A stretch of DNA of 64,000 bases from Amycolatopsis saalfeldensis (GTDB taxonomy: Bacteria; Actinomycetota; Actinomycetes; Mycobacteriales; Pseudonocardiaceae): positions 62,001 through 126,000 of the forward strand of contig NZ_FOEF01000004.1 in assembly GCF_900110575.1 (NCBI RefSeq), in the 5' to 3' direction. The translations under genes and the position numbers were made by a program. Each line of letters begins with the position of its first letter. Within the stretch, counting starts at the first letter, position 1. The notes under the pieces were generated by a model. It worked only from the letters and a program-made list of their open reading frames with translations. It was not told the DNA's origin and did no database searches. This document shows positions 26,607 to 35,236 of this stretch, in pieces.

Positions 26607-28193
26607 TCAGGAAGCGTCCGTCCGGAGCCGGGGAACGGACTCGATCAGCCGCCGGGTGTAGGCGTGGGCCGGATTCGCGAAGATCGCGCGGGTGGGGCCG
26701 GCTTCGACGATCTCGCCCTGGTGGATCACCGAGACCTCGTCGCAGATCTCGTTGACCACGGCCAGATTGTGCGAGATGAGCACCACGCTGAGCCCGGCGG
26801 AGTCCCGCAGGCCGGCCAGCAGCTCCAGGATGGCCGACTGCGCGGACACGTCCAGCGCGGAGGTCGGCTCGTCGGCCACCAGCAGGCTCGGCTCCACCGC
26901 GAGGGCCCGCGCGATGGCGATGCGCTGGCGTTGCCCGCCGGAGAACTGGCCCGGCACCCGGTCCAGCGCCGACGCGGGCATGGCCACCTGGTCCAGCAGC
27001 TCGCGGCACCGGGCTTCGAGCGCCGAGCGCCCGGTCGTTCCGCCGGGGCGGAGCAGTTCGGTGAGGGTCTGGCGCACCGTCATGCGCGGATCGAGGGACG
27101 CGTAGGGGCCCTGGAAGACCATCTGGATCGCCCGCAGCTGCGCCCGGCCGCGCCGCCGGCCCAGCGGGGTGCCGTCCCATTCCACCGTGCCGGCATCGGT
27201 CTTCAGCGCTCCGGTGAGCACTCGGGCCAGCGTCGTCTTGCCCGAGCCGGACTCGCCGACCAGGCCGTGGATCTGTCGTGAGTGGACGGTGAGGTCCACT
27301 CCGGCGAGCGCGGGGCGGGCCGCGTGCCGGTAGGTGACGCCGATCCCGCGGGCCGCCAGGCGGGGCACGGACACGGCCGGGCTTTCCACGCCGGCGGCGT
27401 CCGGCCGGCCCGGCAGTTCGATCACCGATTCGAGCAGGGTGCGGGTGTAGTCGGTGCCGGGGCCCGCGAGCACGGCGGAAGTGGGGCCGGCCTCCAGCCG
27501 AAGTCCCTCGCGCAGCACGATGATCTCGTCGGCCACCTGGCTGATCACGGCCAGGTCGTGGCTGACGAAAACGACGGCCGGCCCGGCGCGCTGCGTGATC
27601 TCGGCGAGCAGGTCCAGCACCGCGGCCTGGACCGTGACGTCCAGCGCCGTGGTCGGCTCGTCGCACAGCAGCACCTCGGGCTCGGCGGCCAGCGCCGCCG
27701 CGATCATGATCCGCTGCCGCTGCCCGCCGGAGAGCTGGTGCGGGTAGGCGCGGGCCAGCCGTTCGGGGTCGGGCAGCCGGACCTGCCGCATCAGCTCCAG
27801 CGCGAGCCGGCGCGAGTGCGCGGCCGAGTGCCCGAACACGCGGCGCGGCACCTCGGCGATCAGGTCGCCCACCCGCATCACCGGGTTCAGCGCGGCCAGC
27901 GGATCCTGGAACACCATGGCCGGCCGCTGCCTGCGGGCCGCCCGGATTCCCTTGCCGGTCAACGGAAGCTCGGTCTCGCCGAGCCACAGCCGGCCCGAGG
28001 TGACGCGGGCGGCCCCGGGCAGGATGCCCATGATCGCCCGCAGCGAGAGGCTCTTGCCGCTGCCCGATTCGCCGACGATGCCGACCGTGCGCCCCGGCGC
28101 GACCTCGAAACCGAGGCTGTCCACGGCGGGCGGCTGCGGCCCGGGGAACTCGACGCTGAGCCCTTCCAGCCGCAGCGCGGGTCGCGCGGTCAT
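26607..28193 (-). CDS. Peptide ABC transporter ATPase, DppD-DppF fusion
   Basis: The 528-aa protein contains two complete ABC domains. The first has Walker A GESGSGKS at 41-48 and signature LSGGQRQ near 155; the second has GESGSGKTT near 316 and signature FSGGQRQ near 425. Both have DEPT Walker B motifs followed by ALDV. Importers of dipeptides, oligopeptides or nickel usually have two separate ATPases, so here one chain does both jobs. Its ATG overlaps the permease stop (ATGA). It powers uptake of the substrate bound by the lipoprotein at 30009-31193. Confidence 0.92.
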   Translation of the reverse strand: MTARPALRLEGLSVEFPGPQPPAVDSLGFEVAPGRTVGIVGESGSGKSLSLRAIMGILPGAARVTSGRLWLGETELPLTGKGIRAARRQRPAMVFQDPLAALNPVMRVGDLIAEVPRRVFGHSAAHSRRLALELMRQVRLPDPERLARAYPHQLSGGQRQRIMIAAALAAEPEVLLCDEPTTALDVTVQAAVLDLLAEITQRAGPAVVFVSHDLAVISQVADEIIVLREGLRLEAGPTSAVLAGPGTDYTRTLLESVIELPGRPDAAGVESPAVSVPRLAARGIGVTYRHAARPALAGVDLTVHSRQIHGLVGESGSGKTTLARVLTGALKTDAGTVEWDGTPLGRRRGRAQLRAIQMVFQGPYASLDPRMTVRQTLTELLRPGGTTGRSALEARCRELLDQVAMPASALDRVPGQFSGGQRQRIAIARALAVEPSLLVADEPTSALDVSAQSAILELLAGLRDSAGLSVVLISHNLAVVNEICDEVSVIHQGEIVEAGPTRAIFANPAHAYTRRLIESVPRLRTDAS

Positions 28194-28951
28194 CGGCGCA
28201 CCCGCCAGACGTCCGCGATGCCGTCCGCCAGCAACGCGAATCCGATCCCGGTGAGCACGACGGCGAAGCCCGGCATCGTGGGCAGCCACCACAGAGTCGT
28301 GATCAACGCGCGGTTGTCGGAAATCATCGATCCCCAGTCGGGCGTCGGCGGCTGCACGCCGAGGCCGAGGAAGCCGAGCGTGATCACGGCGACGATCACG
28401 ACGATCATGTCCGAGGCGAGCAGCACGACGGCCTGGGTGAGGGTGTGCGGCAGGACGTGGCGCAGGATCACCCGCCACATGGGCAATCCGCCCTGCCGGG
28501 CAGCGGTCACCCAGTCCTGTCTTCGGGTGATCCGGGTGGTCGCGCGGATCACCCGGGCGTAGGTCACCCAGCCGACCACGCCCAGCGCCACGTAGATCCC
28601 GCGCTCGCCCGCGCCCACCACGAACACCAGGGTGATCACCAGGACGTAGAACGGAAACGCGATCAGCACGTCGATCACCCGCATGACGGCCGTGTCGATC
28701 CAGCCGCCGAAGTAGCCGGCGACGGTGCCGAGCACGACGCCGGCGACGAACGGTGTGATGAGCGCGAGAATCGCGATCCGCAGATCGGTTCCCGCCGCGT
28801 TGACCAACCGGCTCAGCATGTCCCGGCCGAGCTGGTCGGTGCCGAGCCAGTGCGCGCCGCTGGGGCCGGCCAGCAGCGCGTCCGCGTCCTGGGCCGTCGG
28901 ATCCGGCAGCCAGATCGGGCCGAGGACGGCGATCGCCGCGATGGCGGCCAA
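28190..28951 (-). CDS. Peptide ABC transporter permease, DppC-like (N-terminus apparently frameshifted)
   Basis: From the TTG at 28951 the product is 253 aa, with five or six transmembrane segments and the permease loop AARQGGLPMWRVILRHVLPH that docks on the ATPase. The normal family length is about 280-300. A well-placed ATG at 28991 behind GAGG opens MTSSPPFMAGSILVG in another frame. Joining it to AAIAAIAVLGPIW by adding two bases near 28950-28955 would restore a typical DppC N-terminus. A frameshift (real or in the read) is therefore likely. Confidence 0.8.
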   Translation of the reverse strand: MAAIAAIAVLGPIWLPDPTAQDADALLAGPSGAHWLGTDQLGRDMLSRLVNAAGTDLRIAILALITPFVAGVVLGTVAGYFGGWIDTAVMRVIDVLIAFPFYVLVITLVFVVGAGERGIYVALGVVGWVTYARVIRATTRITRRQDWVTAARQGGLPMWRVILRHVLPHTLTQAVVLLASDMIVVIVAVITLGFLGLGVQPPTPDWGSMISDNRALITTLWWLPTMPGFAVVLTGIGFALLADGIADVWRVRR

Positions 28952-29047
28952 CCAGGATCGAGCCGGCCATGAACGGCGGGCTCGAGGTCATTCACCGCCT
29001 CAGCGACGCGTGGCCCCGTTCGCTCCCGAGCGGCCCCGAGGCGCGCC

Positions 29048-29986
29048 TCATGCCCGGGCCCGCAGCCGCGGGTCCACGAGCGCGGCGCCCGCCTCGGTGA
29101 GCAGGTTGACCACCACCACGACGACGGCGAGCAGCAGCGCGATGCCTTGTACGACGGGAAAATCGCGGTCGCCGATCGCGGTGAACATCAGCCCGCCCAG
29201 GCCGTTGAGGTCGAAGACCTGCTCGACCACCACCGTGCCGCCGACCAGGTAGGCGAGGTTCAGCCCGAGCAGCGTCACCATGGGCACGACCGCGTTGCGG
29301 GCCGCGTGCACGAACAGCACCCGCGTTTCGCTCAGCGAGCGGGTCCGCGCGGCGGCGATGTAGTCGGACTGCAGCACCTCGAGCAGTTCCGCCCGCAGGC
29401 TGCGGATCAGCAGCGGCGCGATGGCCAGCGCGGCGGTGAACGCGGGCAGCACGAGCCCGCGGGAGGTCAGCCAGGCGCCGGGACCGGCGCCACCGACCGG
29501 GAACCAGTGCAGCCGCACGCTGAACAGGATGATCAGCAGCAGCCCCAGCCAGATCGCCGGCATCCCGGCCCCGACGGCGGGAATGATCCGGATCAGCTGG
29601 TCGGGCAGGCGGTCCTTGGCCACGGCCGCCCACACGGCCAGCGGCACGCTGATCAGCACACAGGCGACCCCGGCCATCACGACCAGTTCGACGGTCAAGC
29701 CGATGCGCGGCTCGATCAGCGACCGGGCCGGTACGCCGTAGAACAGCGAGGTTCCCGTGTCGGCGCGGGTGAACAGCCCGGCGACGAACGAGCCGAACTG
29801 CGCGGTGAGCGGCCGGTCCAGGCCCCATTGCTGCCGCAGGGCCGCGACCTGGGCGTCGGTCGCGTGAGTGCCGAGGATCTGCCGCGCCGGGTCGCCGGGG
29901 ATGAGGTGCAGCAGCAGGAACGTCAGCACCACGACCCCGCAGACCACCAGCATGGCCTGGGCCGCGCGGCGCGCGAGGAACTTCAT
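29048..29986 (-). CDS. Peptide ABC transporter permease, DppB-like
   Basis: The 312-aa inner-membrane permease begins with RRAAQAMLVVCGVVVLTFLLLHLIPGDP, the standard DppB first helix and its PGDP motif. It carries the EAA-type loop AARTRSLSETRVLFVHAARNA for ATPase contact. It pairs with the DppC-like protein to form the channel. The gene sits between the binding-protein gene (22 bp upstream) and the DppC gene in a four-gene importer operon. Confidence 0.93.
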   Translation of the reverse strand: MKFLARRAAQAMLVVCGVVVLTFLLLHLIPGDPARQILGTHATDAQVAALRQQWGLDRPLTAQFGSFVAGLFTRADTGTSLFYGVPARSLIEPRIGLTVELVVMAGVACVLISVPLAVWAAVAKDRLPDQLIRIIPAVGAGMPAIWLGLLLIILFSVRLHWFPVGGAGPGAWLTSRGLVLPAFTAALAIAPLLIRSLRAELLEVLQSDYIAAARTRSLSETRVLFVHAARNAVVPMVTLLGLNLAYLVGGTVVVEQVFDLNGLGGLMFTAIGDRDFPVVQGIALLLAVVVVVVNLLTEAGAALVDPRLRARA

Positions 29987-30008
29987 CGGGCGGCCCCGGG
30001 CCGGACGG

Positions 30009-31193
30009 TCATGCCAGCCAGACTTCCTTGAGGCGCACCGCTCCGGCGGGGTTCACCTTGAAGCCCTGCACGTGGCTGCCCAGCCCCTTGATCGCCGCCG
30101 GGTAGGACAGCGGCACGAACGGCACGTCGTCGGCGACCTTCTGCTGGATCTGGCCGTAGAGGCGCTGGCGCTTGGCGGAATCCGGCTCGGTTTCGGCCTG
30201 CCGCACGAGCGCGGTGGTCGCCGGATCGCTGTAGTGCGTCCAGTACGAGTTCGAGCCGCCGTCGGTCTCGTCCAGCTCGAAGGAGGCCATCTCGTCGGGG
30301 TCACTGATGTCGTTGATCGCGATGTCGATGAACAGGTCGAAGTCGAACTTCTGGAACGCCGCCTGGTACGCCGCGTCCTCGATGGACCGGATGGAGATCG
30401 TGACGCCGATCTGCTTGAGCGAGGCCTGGATGATCTGCGTGAAATTGGCGGGCGGCACGGTGTCGATCACGTCGACCTGCCCGGCCTGCAACTGCTGCAC
30501 CAGCTGGTTCTCGTCCTGGACGACGGTGAACTCCACCTTGTCCAGATACGGGCCGGGGGCGTTCCAGTACTTCGGATTGGCGGCCAGCGTCACCGTGCCC
30601 CCCTTCACCCAAGATTCGAGGGTGAACGGCCCGGTGCCGACCGGCTTCGCGAAGAACTCGGCGGCGGGCTTGCCCTGCAGGTCGTCCGGGACGATCGAGT
30701 TCGAGAACGCCGAGATGTCCGAGGTGAACGGGCTCCAGGCCTGGGTCAGCCGGACGACGACGCTCAGGTCGCCGGCCGCGGTGACCGACGAGATCACGCC
30801 GTCGAGGAAGCTCAGCGGTCCCTTGCTGCTTTGCGCCCGCTTCAGCGAGTACACGACGTCCGCCGAGGTCAGCGGCGAACCGTCGGAGAAGGTGACTTTC
30901 GGGCGGAGGGCGAAGGTGTAGGTCTTGCCGTCCGGTGAAACCGTGTGGCCGGTGGCCAGGTGCGGCTGCAGCGAGCCGTCCACCGCGGTGAGGTAGAGCG
31001 GCTCGAAGATCTGGTTGAGGGTGTAGACGTCGCCGGCCAGGATGGTGCCGTGCGGGTCGAGGTTCGCCGGTCCGGGCAGGCTCCCGTCGGACGCCGAGCA
31101 CGCGGCCAGCAGCGGGCCGGTCGCGGCCAGCCCGATGCCGGCGATGCCCAGCTGCAGGATCCGCCGGCGGCCGGCCATGAAGGATTCGGGCAA
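30009..31193 (-). CDS. Extracellular solute-binding lipoprotein, family 5 (peptide type)
   Basis: The 394-aa lipoprotein has a twin-arginine-like start (GRRRILQLGIAG) and a lipobox LLAACS at about residues 27-32, so it is lipid-anchored on the outer face of the membrane. The mature part has SBP_bac_5 features: IFEPLYL, LRPKVTFSDGSPLTSADVVYSL and PVGTGPFTLESWVKGG. It is shorter than typical DppA/OppA proteins (about 500 aa). It feeds the DppB/DppC/fused-ATPase importer. The ligand is not predictable. Confidence 0.9.
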   Translation of the reverse strand: MPESFMAGRRRILQLGIAGIGLAATGPLLAACSASDGSLPGPANLDPHGTILAGDVYTLNQIFEPLYLTAVDGSLQPHLATGHTVSPDGKTYTFALRPKVTFSDGSPLTSADVVYSLKRAQSSKGPLSFLDGVISSVTAAGDLSVVVRLTQAWSPFTSDISAFSNSIVPDDLQGKPAAEFFAKPVGTGPFTLESWVKGGTVTLAANPKYWNAPGPYLDKVEFTVVQDENQLVQQLQAGQVDVIDTVPPANFTQIIQASLKQIGVTISIRSIEDAAYQAAFQKFDFDLFIDIAINDISDPDEMASFELDETDGGSNSYWTHYSDPATTALVRQAETEPDSAKRQRLYGQIQQKVADDVPFVPLSYPAAIKGLGSHVQGFKVNPAGAVRLKEVWLA

Positions 31194-31362
31194 AAGGGAA
31201 CGCTCCTTGGGAATGACACCGAAGAGCCGGCTGGCAGCACCTTCCGCGGTGAGCCTGCTGACCGGCGTGCCAGGGCCGGAGAACTAGGGGTTTCACCGTT
31301 CGCCGCGTGGGATGGTCCGTGGCGGGCGTACCCCGCGCCCGCACTCGGAAGGAGTGGGCGGA

Positions 31363-33210
31363 ATGTGCGGTATCACCGGGTGGCTGTCCTTTGAGCGGGA
31401 CCTGAAAACCGACCGGGCGGCCGTGGCGGCCATGACCCGGACGATGGAGTGCCGCGGCCCCGACGCCGAAGGCACCTGGGTGGACCGGCACGTCGCGCTC
31501 GGCCACCGCAGGCTGGCGGTGATCGACCTCGACGGCGGCGCGCAGCCGATGACCGTCGAGACGCCGGACGGGCCGGTGGTGATGACCTACAGCGGCGAGG
31601 CCTACAACTTCACCGAGCTGCGCGCGGAACTGCACGGGCGCGGCCACCGGTTCCGGACCTCGAGCGACACGGAGGTCGTGCTGCGCGCTTACCTCGAGTG
31701 GGGCGAGGCGCTGGTCGACCGGCTCGACGGGATGTACGCGTTCGCGATCTGGGACTCCCGTGCCGAGAAACTGGTCATGGTCCGCGACCGGCTGGGCATC
31801 AAGCCGTTTTTCTTCTACCCCACCGCGGACGGCGTGCTCTTCGGCTCGGAGGCGAAGGCCATCCTGGCCCACCCGCTGTCGAAGCGGGTGATCAAGACCG
31901 ACGGCCTCCGCGAGATGCTGAACGGCTGGAACACCCCCGGGGCCGCGATCTGGTCCGGCATGCGGGAGGTCCGCCCGGGCGGCCTGGTCGTGGTCGACCG
32001 CTCCGGCCTGCGCGAGCGCACTTACTGGACCCTCGAGCCGCGCGAGCACACCGACGATCTCGACACCACCGTCGCGGCCACCCGCGAGCTGCTCGACGAC
32101 ATCGTCGGGCACCAGCTCGTCGCGGACGTGCAGCAGTGCATCCTGCTGTCCGGCGGGCTCGATTCCAGCTCGCTCACCGTCGTGGCGGCCCGGCAGCTGG
32201 CCGCTCAAGGCGAACGGGTGCACACGTACTCGGTGGACTTCGTCGGCCGCAACGAATCCTTCCGGCCCGACCTGATGCGAGCCACCCCGGACTCGCCGTT
32301 CGTGCACGACGTCGCCGACCACATCGGCTCGGTCCACCAGGACATCGTGCTGCCGTACACCTCCATGGCCGATTGGGAGAATCGCAAGGCGGTCATCTCG
32401 GCCCGCGATTTCCCGGTCGGCATGGCGGATGTCGACGTGCCGCTCTACATGCTGTTCAAGGCCATCCGTGAGCATTCGACGGTCGCGCTCTCCGGCGAGG
32501 GGGCGGACGAGGTGTTCGGCGGGTACCCGTGGTTCCACGTGCCCGAGCTCGCGAACGCCGACATCTACCCGTGGATGGTCCCCGTGCTGGCCGAGTGGGA
32601 CGATTCGAACGCGATGGACATGATGAATCCGGACCTGATGGCCGCGCTCGACCTGGAGACCTACTTCAAGGAGTCCTATCGCGACGCGGCGGCCGCGGTC
32701 GAATCGCTGCCCGCGGAGAACGAGCAGGAACGCCGGATGCGGATCATGTGCCACCTGCACCTCACCCGGTTCCTGCCCATGCTGCTCGACCGCAAGGACC
32801 GGATCAGCATGGCGGTCGGCCTGGAGGTGCGCGTGCCGTACTGCGATCACCGCCTGGTGGAATACATCTACAACACCCCTTGGTCGATGAAGACCTTCGA
32901 CGGTCGCGAAAAGAGCCTTCTCCGCGCGGCGGCGGGCGATCTGCTGCCGGCCTCGGTCCGGGACCGGGTGAAGAGCCCGTTCCCCTCGACCCAGGACGAG
33001 CGGTACGCCGGCGAGCTCCAGCAGATGGCCAAGGACCTGGCCGATGACGCCGATCACCCCGTCTTCCAGTTCACGAACCGCGCCTGGGTGGACGAGGTCG
33101 TGCGGATGGACCCGAAGGAGATCTCGGACAGCACCCGCGAGGCCCTCGACCGCACGATCGACATCGCGACCTGGGTCGACCTCTACCAACCGGAAATCCA
33201 GCTCGACTGA
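31363..33210 (+). CDS. asnB: Glutamine-dependent amidotransferase, AsnB (asparagine synthetase) family
   Basis: The 615-aa enzyme begins MCGITGW with catalytic Cys2 of the class II glutaminase domain (residues 1 to about 210). A synthetase domain follows with the PP-loop SGGLDSS near 262-268 and the SGEGADEVFGGY motif near 380. It transfers ammonia from Gln to an adenylated carboxylate. The family includes both Asn-forming AsnB and LtsA-type enzymes of actinobacteria that amidate diaminopimelate in peptidoglycan. A strong GGAAGGAG site (31347-31354) fixes the start. It is divergent from the peptide importer. Asparagine synthesis and DAP amidation cannot be told apart by eye. Confidence 0.9.
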   Translation: MCGITGWLSFERDLKTDRAAVAAMTRTMECRGPDAEGTWVDRHVALGHRRLAVIDLDGGAQPMTVETPDGPVVMTYSGEAYNFTELRAELHGRGHRFRTSSDTEVVLRAYLEWGEALVDRLDGMYAFAIWDSRAEKLVMVRDRLGIKPFFFYPTADGVLFGSEAKAILAHPLSKRVIKTDGLREMLNGWNTPGAAIWSGMREVRPGGLVVVDRSGLRERTYWTLEPREHTDDLDTTVAATRELLDDIVGHQLVADVQQCILLSGGLDSSSLTVVAARQLAAQGERVHTYSVDFVGRNESFRPDLMRATPDSPFVHDVADHIGSVHQDIVLPYTSMADWENRKAVISARDFPVGMADVDVPLYMLFKAIREHSTVALSGEGADEVFGGYPWFHVPELANADIYPWMVPVLAEWDDSNAMDMMNPDLMAALDLETYFKESYRDAAAAVESLPAENEQERRMRIMCHLHLTRFLPMLLDRKDRISMAVGLEVRVPYCDHRLVEYIYNTPWSMKTFDGREKSLLRAAAGDLLPASVRDRVKSPFPSTQDERYAGELQQMAKDLADDADHPVFQFTNRAWVDEVVRMDPKEISDSTREALDRTIDIATWVDLYQPEIQLD

Positions 33211-33221
33211 GCACCGGGCCC

Positions 33222-33960
33222 ATCTCCGCGACGACGGTCGACGGGTCTTCGGTGACGTCGATGTGCGGCTGGTGAGAACGAGCAGCAGGCGGAAGCCCGA
33301 GACGCCGAGGAACGAATCGCCCACGCGGGCGGCCACGTCGAGGCCGAGCAGATCGCGGTGGAACGGCGTGGTCGCCGCGAGCCCGCGGTCGGTGACCTTC
33401 AGTTGCACGGAGCCGAGTTCGGTCGCCGGGTCGAGGTTGTCGGCTCCCCGGCGCCGGGCTCGCCGGCGAGGTCGTCCAGGCTCATGGCATCGGTGACGAG
33501 GACCGGGAGCCCGTTGCGCCGGGACCATTCGCCGCGGGGCGGCCACAGGTGATCTCGACCGTGGGCCCGTCCGGATCGAGCACTTAGCAGGACTCGGACA
33601 CGAGGTGGTCGCGCAGGTCGCCGTCGGGGTGCGATTCCCTGTAGTGACGGGCGAACCGGGCCAGCTGGGGCCGGGACGGCACCTCGAAGGCGACCTGGCT
33701 CGGTCCCGGGCTCGAGGCGGGCGCCGGTTTCGCGCCCGGGATTTCGGTCAGGACGAGCATGGCCCGCCCGGCGACGCCGAACCGCGCCTTCGCGATGGCC
33801 GCACCGGTGACCGGCCCCGCCGCGCGGAGAGCCCGGCATGCCCGTGTCGCGAGACGTCAAGATCGCCCCGGTGAGCTGGCCGCCCGGGAGTTCGCCGGCC
33901 GCCGGGCTCCTTCTCGAATCGGTCTGACCTGCGCTTTTCCCGGATAAGGGGAGCACGTCG
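33222..33960 (-). pseudogene. Broken two-domain VOC dioxygenase (CatE-like)
   Basis: On the - strand, pieces of a glyoxalase/bleomycin-resistance/extradiol-dioxygenase protein appear in the right order but in three frames. The order is FGVAGRAMLVLTEIPG and QVAFEVPSRPQLARFARHYR, then DHLVSESC with an in-frame TAA near 33584, and VLDPDGPTVEITCGRP. GLPVLVTDAMSLDDLAGE then follows in a second frame, and ELGSVQLKVTDRG...FHRDLLGLD...GDSFLGVSGFRLLL in a third. The last half of domain 2 is lost. It resembles catechol-2,3-dioxygenase-type CatE proteins. The stretch 33961-34102 holds only the alr leader. Confidence 0.65.
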
Positions 33961-34007
33961 TCACCCCCCGTGGCCAGATAACCTGCTCACTGTCGCGTTA
34001 TCAGCCG

Positions 34008-34039
34008 TTCGGCCGATTTCGCCCAGCTCTTCGGCCGAT
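34008..34039. promoter_or_regulatory. Direct repeat in the alr leader
   Basis: TTCGGCCGAT occurs at 34008-34017 and again at 34030-34039, start to start 22 bp (two helical turns). The spacing on one DNA face suggests a regulator-binding tandem upstream of alr-ddl. Confidence 0.35.
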
Positions 34040-34102
34040 GTTGGCGCGGTCCGGCACGGAGAGGATCGACCGCGTTTCCGTGACGAGCCGAAGGGGGTGG
34101 GG

Positions 34103-35236
34103 ATGCCGGGCACCCGGGCACTCACCAGCACAGACCGCGTGTCGGCGGTCGTCGACCTGGACGCCGTGGCCGCCAACACGCGGCTGATCCGCGAGACGGC
34201 GGGCACGCCGGTGATGGCCGTGGTCAAGGCGGACGGCTTCGGGCACGGGCTGCTGCCCGTCACGCGGGCCGCGCTCGAAGGCGGGGCCACCTGGCTCGGC
34301 GTGACGACCCTCGACGAGGCGCTGGAACTGCGCCGCGCCGGGGTGCCGGCGCCGGTGCTCAGCTGGCTGCACCTGCCGGACGAGGACTTCGGGACGGCCA
34401 TCGGCGAAGGCGTCGACCTGGGCGTCTCCTCGGTCGAGCACCTGCGTTCGATCGTCGCCGCGGCGGGGGAGGCGCCCGCGCGCGTGCACCTCAAGATCGA
34501 CACCGGCCTTTCGCGGAACGGGGCCGTCGCCGATTCGTGGGGCGAGCTCGTCGACGAAGCGTGGCGCTACGAGACGGCGGGCGCGGTGCACGTCCGCGGC
34601 GTCTGGTCGCACCTGCACACCGCCGAGGACCCGGAAACCGTGCCGGAACAGGTGCGCCGCTTCGAAACGGCGCTGGCGCGGGCGCAGCGCGCCGGGCTGC
34701 GGCCGACGGTGCGGCACCTGGCCAACTCCGCCGCCGCACTCACCATCCCGGCCACGCGTTACGACCTGGTCCGCGCCGGCATCGCCCTCTACGGCGTCGA
34801 GCCCGCGCACCCCGGGCTGCGCCCCGCGATGACCCTGCGGGCGCGCGCGGTGCAGGTCAAGCGGGTGCCGGCCGGCACCGGTGTCTCCTACGGCCACGAC
34901 CACGTCACCACCCGCGCGACCACGCTCGTCCTGGTACCGCTCGGGTTCGCCGACGGCGTCCCGCGCCTGGCCGGGGCGCACGGCGCCCAGGTGTGGTTCC
35001 GCGGCGCGCGGCACCCGGTCGTCGGGCGGATCGCGATGGACCAGTTCGTGGTGGACGTCGGCGACACGCCCGCGCACGTCGGCGACGAGATCGTCCTTTT
35101 CGGACCGGGCGACGAGGGTGAGCCCACGGCGGTCGACTGGGCGCGCTGGGCCGGCACCAACCCGCACGAGATCCTCACCGGCATCGGGCCACGGGTGCCG
35201 CGTCATCATCACCGCAGCGAAGGAGCTTTGCCTTGA
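34103..35236 (+). CDS. alr: Alanine racemase
   Basis: The 377-aa PLP enzyme interconverts L- and D-alanine for peptidoglycan. The cofactor Lys is Lys42 in VVKADGFGHG (most homologues read KADAYGHG), and the second catalytic Tyr is in GVSYGHDH near 260. IDTGLSRNG and RIAMDQFVVD are also family signatures. ATG 34103 is preferred, with AAGGGGG before it; GTG 34097 is possible. Its TGA overlaps the TTG start of ddl (TTGA at 35233-35236), so D-Ala supply and ligation are coupled. Confidence 0.92.
   Translation: MPGTRALTSTDRVSAVVDLDAVAANTRLIRETAGTPVMAVVKADGFGHGLLPVTRAALEGGATWLGVTTLDEALELRRAGVPAPVLSWLHLPDEDFGTAIGEGVDLGVSSVEHLRSIVAAAGEAPARVHLKIDTGLSRNGAVADSWGELVDEAWRYETAGAVHVRGVWSHLHTAEDPETVPEQVRRFETALARAQRAGLRPTVRHLANSAAALTIPATRYDLVRAGIALYGVEPAHPGLRPAMTLRARAVQVKRVPAGTGVSYGHDHVTTRATTLVLVPLGFADGVPRLAGAHGAQVWFRGARHPVVGRIAMDQFVVDVGDTPAHVGDEIVLFGPGDEGEPTAVDWARWAGTNPHEILTGIGPRVPRHHHRSEGALP

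Noticed and set aside
30301..33546. Long - strand open frame (about 1080 codons) over the binding-protein and asnB genes
   Set aside because: It is antisense to asnB for most of its length and lacks any domain; only its first part touches the VOC pseudogene fragments, which are annotated separately.
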